A DNA stretch of 64,000 nt from Chryseosolibacter sp964532595 (GTDB lineage: Bacteria > Bacteroidota > Bacteroidia > Cytophagales > Cyclobacteriaceae). Each line of letters starts with the position of its first letter. Positions within the stretch are counted from its first letter, which is position 1. Location of the stretch: positions 26,125 to 90,124 of the forward strand of contig CAZHIQ010000012.1 of assembly GCA_964532595.1 (NCBI GenBank). The letters are read 5' to 3'. The notes below the pieces were generated by a model, which worked only from the letters and a program-made list of their open reading frames with translations, searched no databases and was not told the DNA's origin. Positions 53,503 to 61,243 of the stretch are shown here, piece after piece. The translations under genes and the position numbers were made by a program.

Positions 53503-54660
53503 TCAGTTCCGGATTACGATGAAGCCGTTTGTCTTTAGTCCACCACTGCCCTCGAGCGTATAGAAATAGGTGCCCGAGCTGAGTTGTTGATGGCTGTTGA
53601 CATTCGCGTATCCGCGAAAGACGCGGTCCTGGTTATCGTAGTCGGTTAATTCGAAAACTTTATCGCCCCAGCGATTAAAGATGCTCAGCCGATTCTTCGG
53701 ATATTGTTCAATGTTGGCAATCCGCAGGAAAGTGTTGTTATAGTTTGCGTTCTGCGAGATGGCGTTATACACGAGCACCGCTCCATCATTCACCTGCGCA
53801 CCTACGGTGACAAAAGGCTGGGTTAGCAAGTGTTCGTTCCACACCACCCCATCACTCAGAGTGCCGGTCACCTTTCCTCGTCCAAGACTTACAAACTCGC
53901 CTTCAATTTCATCCGCGGCAGCAACAACAACGTCATTGACGGCTCCGAGCAAATCTTCATGACGCAAAGGAAGCGCAATGGTAGCCCCTGAGGGATTTTC
54001 TCCGAAATCAACAAACCAATAGCGTTGATCGGACAGCGCACTTAACGATGTCCCCGAAAGCCTCTGGCCTGCGAGTTCAAATCCCTCAACGCCAACAAGT
54101 GAATTCCCATTCCCTTCCGTTGAAAGGTACACCGGAAGATATTCGTGTCCATTTCCCAACGGATACAACCGATCGCCTCCCGCCGACTGATACACCGGAG
54201 CGTTGATATGAGCAGCATCCGACCCTCCTGAAACCACTACACCATCACCTATGATGACACGTGCATTATTCTGCGCTTCAATTACTCCATCAGTCAGAAC
54301 AAGTTCGTCTTCAATAGTGATGTCGGCCAGGATGAGCTTTGTACCTCCCCCGCTTATGGTGAGCTTGCTGAAGGACTGATTACTGTGATTGATAATCTGC
54401 GGCTCCGAAGCGGTGTTACTGTTGAAAGTAATCTCACCTGCCCCCGGCTGATAAGTTCCGATGTTGAGCCACGTTCCTCCCATCACGAGGTTTCCATTGT
54501 TGGTCAGCAAACCTTCGTTTACGAGACTGTCCTGCACGGTGAAAATCGTTCCTGGCATCACCGTAACAGTGCTGCCCCTATTATAGAAACTTTGGCCAAA
54601 AGCCTGCTTCAGGCCGAGCCCAAGTAACAAGCAAAGAAAGACACAACGCGCGCGAATCAT
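53503..54660 (-). CDS. T9SS-sorted surface protein with beta-helix-like region
   Basis: A 385-residue exported protein. Signal peptide (ending near AFGQ), a beta-rich body with many Asn/Gly turns (LTNNGNLVMGGTW, GGGTKLILADITIED) and a C-terminal gliding-motility/T9SS type B domain (about 300-385: NIEQYPKNRLSIFNRWGDKV, SSGTYFYTLEG, GFIVIRN). This domain directs secretion through the type IX system in Bacteroidota. The gene begins nine bases after the collagen-like gene, so they are one operon. Confidence 0.85.
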   Translation of the reverse strand: MIRARCVFLCLLLGLGLKQAFGQSFYNRGSTVTVMPGTIFTVQDSLVNEGLLTNNGNLVMGGTWLNIGTYQPGAGEITFNSNTASEPQIINHSNQSFSKLTISGGGTKLILADITIEDELVLTDGVIEAQNNARVIIGDGVVVSGGSDAAHINAPVYQSAGGDRLYPLGNGHEYLPVYLSTEGNGNSLVGVEGFELAGQRLSGTSLSALSDQRYWFVDFGENPSGATIALPLRHEDLLGAVNDVVVAAADEIEGEFVSLGRGKVTGTLSDGVVWNEHLLTQPFVTVGAQVNDGAVLVYNAISQNANYNNTFLRIANIEQYPKNRLSIFNRWGDKVFELTDYDNQDRVFRGYANVNSHQQLSSGTYFYTLEGSGGLKTNGFIVIRN

Positions 54661-54669
54661 ATAGAGGAA

Positions 54670-55996
54670 TTATGGCCTGAACGCATTGATCACATACCAC
54701 ACTTTCTCCTGAAAATCAGCAACAAGGGTGTACGCGAGGAATTGTTCACCCAACTGGAGTTCCGATACGATCGCACCGTTTAGATGAACGATCTGATCTC
54801 CCTCAATGGCCTGGATATAGACGTTGAATTTTTCGCCGGACCCAGGTCCGAGGCGAAAGTAGTATGTCTTTGACGGCAGTCCAGTATCCCCCAGCTTGCT
54901 TAGCAATGGCAACGTGACAACGCCACTCTCGAAACCGCCGACCACCAATATATCATCCGCCGGCACCACGTTGTCAGGGAACGACTTGATAACTCTTATA
55001 TTCAGAGCCGCTGTGCCGGGATCGCCTTTTGGACCCTGAGGTCCTTGGGGCCCCTGAGGACCTTGAATACCTTGGGGGCCTTGATCTCCTTTGTCTCCTT
55101 TTTCACCCTTTTCTCCGGGATCTCCCTTATCACCTTTCTCTCCCGGATCGCCTTTATCACCCTTCTCTCCGGGGTCACCTTTCTCACCCNNNNNNNNNNN
55201 NNNNNNNNNNNNNNNNNNNNNNNNNNNNNNNNNNNNNNNNNNNNNNNNNNNNNNNNNNNNNNNNNNNNNNNNNNNNNNNNNNNNNNNNNTCACCCTTCTC
55301 TCCGGGGTCACCTTTCTCACCCGGATCTCCCTTATCTCCTTTCTCACCGGGGTCGCCTTTGTCACCTTTCTCCCCTGGATCTCCCTTCGGCCCCTGAGGA
55401 CCCTGATCTCCCGGGTCTCCTTTGTCCCCCTTATCTCCTTTCTCACCCGGATCTCCCTTGTCTCCTTTCTCACCGGGGTCACCTTTATCACCCTTCGGTC
55501 CCTGTAGACCTTGATCACCGGGATCACCCTTGTCTCCTTTTTCACCCGGATCTCCTTTATCTCCTTTCGGTCCTTTGATATTGCCGACAACTGAAAAACT
55601 TCCGGCGATTTTCTGATAAACATCACCGGTGACCACATCCAGGTAGTAGTCATTTTCTTCTCCCTGAGAATTCTGGGGAGCACCGGATCCTGACCGCCAT
55701 ACCGTCGCAGCGGTTCCTGCGTCGACGGCTCGCCACTCCGGAAAAATCCAGTAGTAAAACAGCTTGTCATCGGTATCAAACACCAGGAGGCCATTCTCCT
55801 GTGCCGTCAAAGCTACTGTGAAACCTGGAGCCGTGCGCTGAGCCGTGCTCAGTCGGGGCGCGAGAAATCCCTGGTCGGAGCCAGGAGAACGAAGATCAAG
55901 AACCGCTCGAGGGTTCGGTTGCTCGGTCCCGATGCCTACCTGCGCAAAGGCAGAGCATGCAAAGAGCAGCAAACAAGGCAGTAGGAGGAATCGCAT
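54670..55996 (-). CDS. Collagen-like secreted protein, interrupted by an assembly gap
   Basis: One gene by all appearances: a signal peptide (MRFLLLPCLLLFACSAFAQ), a short N-terminal domain (about 20-140, with AVLDLRSPGSDQGFLAPRLS and NGLLVFDTDDKLFYYWI), a long Gly-X-Y collagen-like region made of GDKGDPGEK-type units, and a C-terminal beta domain (NIRVIKSFPDNVVPADDIL to VWYVINAFRP). A run of 100 N splits the repeat. The reading frame left of the gap is out of register with that on the right if the gap is 100 bases; a true length divisible by three restores it. Likely a surface fibre or stalk. No sorting domain of its own is seen. Confidence 0.8.
55190..55289. other. Assembly gap (100 N)
   Basis: Exactly 100 N inside the collagen-like repeat, a conventional scaffold gap of unknown real size. 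Both sides end in the same GEKGDPGEKG-type coding repeat, so the assembler probably collapsed or could not bridge it. Confidence 0.99.
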
Positions 55997-56092
55997 TGTT
56001 CAGTTGTTAGGTCAGGGAGGATAAAATTAACACGTGTTCGGGTATTTATAAAACTTACATGGCGAATGTAACCCAAACCCGGTTTTTGGGGT

Positions 56093-56100
56093 TAATTTTG
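56093..56100 (+). promoter_or_regulatory. Candidate -7 box for the cystathionine synthase gene
   Basis: TAATTTTG is an exact TAnnTTTG and ends 19 bases before the ATG at 56120. No TTG is found at the -33 distance. The transcript would have a very short leader of about 13 bases. Confidence 0.45.
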
Positions 56101-56119
56101 AGGAAACAAAGGCGAAAAA

Positions 56120-57268
56120 ATGAAATTCGGAACAAAAGCAGTACACGCTGGGGTAGAGCCCGATCCCACCACCGGGGCCATTATGACTCCGATCTATCAG
56201 ACATCAACCTACGTTCAGGAAGGACCCGCTCAACACAAAGGATACGCCTATGCACGCGGCGCCAACCCTACACGGACTGCCCTGCAGAACAGCCTCGCGG
56301 CTCTTGAAAACGGTCGCTTCGGATTGTGTTTTTCGTCCGGCATGGGAGCAACCGATGCGGTCATCAAACTGCTTAAGCCCGGCGACGAAGTCATTACCAG
56401 CAACGACCTCTATGGGGGTTCCTACCGGATGTTCACACGCGTCTACGAGAAGTTTGGCATAAAATTCCATTTCATCGACCTGACTGACGCGTCCAACATT
56501 GAACCCCTTATCAACAGCAACACCCGTTTAATCTGGGTTGAGACGCCGACAAACCCGTTGATGAACATCGTCGACATCGCAGCGTGCACAGCGATTGCCC
56601 AGAAGCACAATTTGTGGGTCGCCGTCGATAACACCTTTGCATCTCCCTATTTGCAGAATCCCCTCGACCTGGGAGCGGATATCGTAATGCATTCCGTTAC
56701 AAAATACCTGGGCGGACACTCCGATGTCATAATGGGTGCGCTCATTGTCAACGACGAGAAGCTCTATCAGGACCTTGCCTTTATTGCCAACTCATGCGGT
56801 GCCGTACCGGGCCCGCAAGATTCTTTTCTGGTCCTACGCGGAATCAAGACGCTGCACCTGCGTATGGAACGCCACTGTTTAAACGGCAAGCGCATCGCCG
56901 ACTATCTTCGCAATCACGCGAAAGTTGCTAAAGTATACTGGCCAGGATTTGAAGATCACCCGAACCATCAGATCGCCAAAAAGCAGATGCGCGATTTTGG
57001 CGGTATGCTTTCCTTCACGCTAAAAGATGATAAAATGGAAGCCGCCACCACGCTGATGAAAAATCTAGGCGTGTTCTCCCTGGCGGAATCACTCGGCGGC
57101 GTGGAATCCCTGATCAATCACCCCGCGTCGATGACCCACGCCAGTATTCCGCGTGAGGAACGACTCAAGAGCGGATTCGTCGACTCGTTGATTCGCCTCA
57201 GCATTGGTATCGAAGACGCTGACGACCTTATTGCCGACCTCGAACAGGCGCTCGCTAAAGTCGGATAG
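56120..57268 (+). CDS. Cystathionine gamma-synthase/gamma-lyase family enzyme
   Basis: A 382-residue PLP enzyme of sulphur amino acid metabolism. MKFGTKAVHAGVEPDPTTGAI, the Tyr/Arg pair YAYARGANPTR, SSGMGATDA and the PLP Lys195 in HSVTKYLGGHSD are typical, as is SLGGVESLINHPASMTHA near the end. Sequence alone does not separate gamma-synthase (methionine route) from gamma-lyase (cysteine route). It is a single gene, 47 bases before the SDR/biotin operon. Confidence 0.9.
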   Translation: MKFGTKAVHAGVEPDPTTGAIMTPIYQTSTYVQEGPAQHKGYAYARGANPTRTALQNSLAALENGRFGLCFSSGMGATDAVIKLLKPGDEVITSNDLYGGSYRMFTRVYEKFGIKFHFIDLTDASNIEPLINSNTRLIWVETPTNPLMNIVDIAACTAIAQKHNLWVAVDNTFASPYLQNPLDLGADIVMHSVTKYLGGHSDVIMGALIVNDEKLYQDLAFIANSCGAVPGPQDSFLVLRGIKTLHLRMERHCLNGKRIADYLRNHAKVAKVYWPGFEDHPNHQIAKKQMRDFGGMLSFTLKDDKMEAATTLMKNLGVFSLAESLGGVESLINHPASMTHASIPREERLKSGFVDSLIRLSIGIEDADDLIADLEQALAKVG

Positions 57269-57315
57269 CGTTCACAATCGTCGCATAACCCATGTTCAAC
57301 CATTAGCAGTTATCT

Positions 57316-58179
57316 ATGAACACAACTGGCATGTTACAACCCGGTGCTTTGAAAGACAAAACCATCCTTGTCACCGGTGGAGGTACTGGATTGGGTAAGG
57401 CGATGGGTAAATACTTTCTGGAACTCGGTGCGAACCTTATCATTACCAGCAGGAAGCAGGAAGTCATTGAATCGACCGCAAAAGACCTCATGAAGGAAAC
57501 GGGCGGTCAGGTGCTGGCTGTTCCCGCTGACGTTCGAAAATATGAAGAGGTCGACAACGTGCTCAACGAAGCGTCAAAACAATTCGGCCGTATTCACGGT
57601 GTCGTGAACAATGCTGCCGGGAATTTCATTAGCCCAACGGAAAGGCTATCGCATCGTGCATTCGACATCATCGTTGATATTGTACTCAAGGGCACTTACA
57701 ACATGACACTGGCCGCAGGGAAGCGATGGATCGAATCAAAACAACCCGGCGTGTTCCTCAATATTGTTACAACATACGCCTGGACGGGATCGGGCTATGT
57801 AGTTCCCTCGGCGTGCGGCAAAGCCGGCGTACTTGCGCTTACCCGGTCGCTGGCCGTGGAATGGGCTAAATATCAGATACGCAGCAACGCCATTGCTCCC
57901 GGGCCGTTTCCAACTGAAGGCGCCTGGAGTCGGCTATTACCCGGCAACCTTGCCGAAAAGTTCGATCCCGCCCGACGCGTGCCACTCGGCCGCGTAGGCG
58001 AACACCAGGAACTGGCAAACCTCGCCGCCTACCTGATCAGCGACTACTCATCATATATCAACGGAGAAGTTATTACTATTGATGGCGGCGAATGGCTTCG
58101 CAACGGCGGAGAATTCAGCCACCTCGAACACATCGACAACGATATGTGGGACCTCCTTGAAAAAACGAGAGGGAAATAA
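57316..58179 (+). CDS. 2,4-dienoyl-CoA reductase-like SDR
   Basis: A 287-residue SDR with cofactor motif VTGGGTGLGKAMGKY and NNAAGNFISPTERLS. The catalytic Tyr of the usual YxxxK is absent; the site reads PSACGKAG with Ser in its place, as in the dienoyl-CoA reductase group (DECR), which also uses NAAGNF. The C-terminal GPFPTEGAWSRLLP fits this group. It would reduce 2,4-dienoyl-CoA in the breakdown of unsaturated fatty acids. The bioF ATG follows its stop codon with no gap, so both are on one transcript. Confidence 0.85.
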   Translation: MNTTGMLQPGALKDKTILVTGGGTGLGKAMGKYFLELGANLIITSRKQEVIESTAKDLMKETGGQVLAVPADVRKYEEVDNVLNEASKQFGRIHGVVNNAAGNFISPTERLSHRAFDIIVDIVLKGTYNMTLAAGKRWIESKQPGVFLNIVTTYAWTGSGYVVPSACGKAGVLALTRSLAVEWAKYQIRSNAIAPGPFPTEGAWSRLLPGNLAEKFDPARRVPLGRVGEHQELANLAAYLISDYSSYINGEVITIDGGEWLRNGGEFSHLEHIDNDMWDLLEKTRGK

Positions 58180-59307
58180 ATGAGCGCACTGGACTCGTAT
58201 CTGCGCGACCAGCTCCACGCGCGGGAAAGTAAAGGACTGCTTCGGTCACTTCGTTTACAAACAGCTCCGATAGACTTTTTCTCCAACGATTACCTGGGAT
58301 TGTCTCGCTCACGCGAACTGTCGACCATGATCGCCGATCGTTATCAGAAAGGAAACTACCCCAACGGGTCGACTGGCTCCCGGCTACTGGGTGGAAATTT
58401 CGCGCTCGTCGAAGAGACGGAAAAGAGTCTCGCTTCACGTTTCAAGAGTGAAGCAACCCTCCTGTTCAATTCCGGATATACCGCCAACGTTGCTGTGCTC
58501 TCCAGCATCCCCGGTCGCGGAGACACCATTCTTTATGACCATTTGGCTCACGCCAGCCTCAAAGATGGCGCACGGCTTAGTCTTGCAAAACACTACTCTT
58601 TCCAGCACAACGACACGGAGGACCTCGCCAAGAAACTCCGCGGAGCTTCGGGCAGAAAATTCGTAGTACTCGAATCAATCTACTCGATGGACGGTGATGC
58701 CTGCCCCCTGCGCGAAATGATCTCCACAGCTATGCAGCACGATGCAGTAATCATACTCGACGAGGCGCATAGTACCGGCGTCATGGGAAAAAGAGGTAGT
58801 GGTCTTGCCATTGAATCAGGACTTGAAGAAAATATCGCAATCCGGATATACACTTTTGGAAAGGCTATGGGAACTCACGGCGCGTGTGTCGCGGGGTCTT
58901 CAACACTCGTTCAATACCTTGTAAATTTCGCCCGTCCGTTCATCTACACCACAGCCCCCGCGCCTCACCAGGTATTGTCGATCCAATGCGCCTTTGAATA
59001 CCTCGATCAAAATCCGGAGCTTCAATCAACCTTACAACAGAAGATTAAGCGTTATCTCGCCGGAATCACCAACGTAAATCGCACCGATAGCCACTCGGCA
59101 ATTCAATCGGTGCTCTGTCCGGGTAATGAAAATGTCAAACGATTGGCTGATCAACTTATGGATTATGGTTTTGAGGTACGGCCAATTCTCTCCCCTACCG
59201 TCCCCTCGGGAACGGAGCGACTCCGCATCTGTCTGCATACCTACAACCGGGATGAAGACATTGATCGCCTCACCTCCCTACTCAGTACATTTGGCAGTGG
59301 CGGGTAA
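58180..59307 (+). CDS. bioF: 8-amino-7-oxononanoate synthase
   Basis: A 375-residue PLP enzyme joining pimeloyl-thioester and alanine, the first committed step of biotin ring formation. FFSNDYLGLSRS, NGSTGSRLLGGN, ILDEAHSTGVMGKRG and the PLP Lys228 in IYTFGKAMGTHGA place it in the alpha-oxoamine synthase family. Biotin function rather than KBL or serine palmitoyltransferase is supported by bioD and bioA downstream. It overlaps nothing but follows the SDR gene without gap. Confidence 0.93.
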   Translation: MSALDSYLRDQLHARESKGLLRSLRLQTAPIDFFSNDYLGLSRSRELSTMIADRYQKGNYPNGSTGSRLLGGNFALVEETEKSLASRFKSEATLLFNSGYTANVAVLSSIPGRGDTILYDHLAHASLKDGARLSLAKHYSFQHNDTEDLAKKLRGASGRKFVVLESIYSMDGDACPLREMISTAMQHDAVIILDEAHSTGVMGKRGSGLAIESGLEENIAIRIYTFGKAMGTHGACVAGSSTLVQYLVNFARPFIYTTAPAPHQVLSIQCAFEYLDQNPELQSTLQQKIKRYLAGITNVNRTDSHSAIQSVLCPGNENVKRLADQLMDYGFEVRPILSPTVPSGTERLRICLHTYNRDEDIDRLTSLLSTFGSGG

Positions 59308-59330
59308 GAAACTTTTTCTAATTTCGCTGC

Positions 59331-59930
59331 ATGAGGTACTTCGTGACCGCTATCGGCACTGATAGCGGGAAAACAATTGCATCGGCGATTCTCTGTGAAG
59401 CGCTGGGAGCCGACTATTGGAAACCTATTCAATCAGGAACTCCACGCGATACCGACACGGTACGGGCACTCGTTACCCGCAGCGATATCGTAATGCATCC
59501 CGAACGCTACTTCCTTCAAATCCCCGCCTCACCGCACGCAGCCGCACGCGCTGAGGGCATTGATATAGACATCAACGACTTTACCATACCCGATGGCCCA
59601 CGACCTCTTGTAATTGAAGGCGCTGGAGGAATAATGGTACCGATCAACGATTCCCTTTTGATGATCGATTTGGTCAAGCGAACTGAAGCGGAAATCGTGG
59701 TCGTTTCAAACCATTATCTCGGAAGTATAAACCATACACTGCTAACAGCCGAAGCAATAAACCGGCGATGCCTTCCCGTTAAGGGCATCATCTTTAACGG
59801 TAACCGGAACGAGGAAACGGAGAAGATCATCCTTCGCCACACGGGCTGGTCTCAATTGCTTCAGATAGAACAGGAGAAAAAGATCGACAAAGAAATCATT
59901 TGCAAGTACGCGCAGCAGTTGAGACTATGA
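59331..59930 (+). CDS. bioD: Dethiobiotin synthetase
   Basis: A 199-residue ATP-dependent enzyme that closes the ureido ring. The modified P-loop AIGTDSGKTIAS (the usual form is GTDTxVGKT, here one residue shorter), WKPIQSG, and EGAGGIMVPIND are diagnostic. It starts 24 bases after bioF and overlaps bioA by four bases (ATGA). Confidence 0.93.
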   Translation: MRYFVTAIGTDSGKTIASAILCEALGADYWKPIQSGTPRDTDTVRALVTRSDIVMHPERYFLQIPASPHAAARAEGIDIDINDFTIPDGPRPLVIEGAGGIMVPINDSLLMIDLVKRTEAEIVVVSNHYLGSINHTLLTAEAINRRCLPVKGIIFNGNRNEETEKIILRHTGWSQLLQIEQEKKIDKEIICKYAQQLRL

Positions 59931-61222
59931 ATGAACTATTAGAGACCGACCGTAACCATGTATGGCATCCGTTCAGCGCCCTTCAACAAACAACGGATCT
60001 CCCGCTGATAACAAAGGGAAGCGGCCCCTATCTTTATACAGCGCAGGGTAATCGCATCATCGATGCTATTTCTTCCTGGTGGGTAAACCTGCACGGTCAC
60101 GCGCATCCCGACATCGCCAATGCCATTGCAACCCAAGCTCAACAGCTCGAGCATGTAATATTCGCGGGCTTCACGCATGAGCCCGCTATCAGACTCACCG
60201 AAAATCTGCTAACAATCCTTCCGGAAAACTATCAACGCGTCTTCTTTTCCGATAACGGAAGCACAGCGGTCGAAGTCGCTCTGAAAATGGCGATCCAGTA
60301 CTGGAGCAACAGAGGAGTAAAGAAACAAAAAATAATCGCCCTGCACGGCGCGTACCACGGTGACACCTTCGGTGCCATGGCTGTCGGTGAACGAGGTCTG
60401 TTCACACGCCCTTTCTTCCCCTATCTTTTTGATGTCGTGTTTGTCGACTTTCCCTCAGACGAAGGGCGTGTACTGGCACAAATGGAGACGGAGCTTCGCA
60501 GCGGAGAAGTGGCCGCCTTTATTTTCGAACCGCTCGTCCAGGCAGCGGCAGGTATGCGAATGTATTCTCCTTCCGTACTCGACAAGATGGTGGCACTGGC
60601 TCATTCCGCCGACGCCCTCTGTATAGCCGACGAAGTGTTTACCGGCTTTGGACGTACGGGCACCTACTTTGCCGTAGATCAACTTACCAACAAGCCCGAC
60701 ATCATCGCGCTTTCAAAAGGAATCACCGGCGGCTTTCTTCCCCTGGGCGTAACGGCATGCCACGAGGAAGTCGCTGATGCCTTCTCCTCAAACGAAGTGA
60801 GCAAGACATTCTTTCACGGCCACTCGTACACAGCAAATCCACTCGCTTGTGCGGCGGCCAATGCGAGTTTCAATCTTCTCGCCGGCGACGAATGCCAAAG
60901 CCGAATCAGAATGATCAGCTCAATGCACAGCGAATTCGCCGAGTCAATCTTGCATCACTCCTCCGTAGCAGAAATCAGAACGCAAGGCACACTTCTCGCA
61001 ATAGAACTCCGTACACAAGAAGAAACGTCCTACACAAACAGGTTGAGAGAAATTATCTACCCCTGGTTTATGAAGCGTGGTGTTTTGATGCGCCCGCTCG
61101 GGAATGTGATCTATCTCGTACCTCCTTACTGTACCGGGAAGGATGATCTACAGTATATATACGACTCCATTCGTGAATTCCTGGACGCATTGGAAGACAA
61201 CACCCTTGAGGCAAACCTTTAA
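59927..61222 (+). CDS. bioA: Adenosylmethionine-8-amino-7-oxononanoate aminotransferase
   Basis: A 431-residue class III aminotransferase using SAM as amino donor. MNELLETDRNHVWHPFSALQQ is the BioA start, with SSWWVNLHGHAHP, DNGSTAVEVALKMA, Asp235 in CIADEVFTGFGRTG and the PLP Lys264 in ALSKGITGG. ATG 59927 is chosen: it couples to bioD and gives the conserved N-terminus. The gene is the last of SDR-bioF-bioD-bioA. Confidence 0.95.
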   Translation: MNELLETDRNHVWHPFSALQQTTDLPLITKGSGPYLYTAQGNRIIDAISSWWVNLHGHAHPDIANAIATQAQQLEHVIFAGFTHEPAIRLTENLLTILPENYQRVFFSDNGSTAVEVALKMAIQYWSNRGVKKQKIIALHGAYHGDTFGAMAVGERGLFTRPFFPYLFDVVFVDFPSDEGRVLAQMETELRSGEVAAFIFEPLVQAAAGMRMYSPSVLDKMVALAHSADALCIADEVFTGFGRTGTYFAVDQLTNKPDIIALSKGITGGFLPLGVTACHEEVADAFSSNEVSKTFFHGHSYTANPLACAAANASFNLLAGDECQSRIRMISSMHSEFAESILHHSSVAEIRTQGTLLAIELRTQEETSYTNRLREIIYPWFMKRGVLMRPLGNVIYLVPPYCTGKDDLQYIYDSIREFLDALEDNTLEANL

Positions 61223-61243
61223 GGTGACGGCATCACCGGTGAG

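Noticed and set aside
55029..55578. Repetitive Leu/Ser/Pro-rich frames on the + strand and a possible repeat array
   Set aside because: They are the complement of the Gly-X-Y collagen coding repeat. It is not a CRISPR: there are no unique spacers and the period follows codons.
61223..61243. Hairpin GGTGA-TCACC between bioA and the convergent gene
   Set aside because: The stem is only five base pairs and no T-run follows on either strand, so I do not call a terminator.
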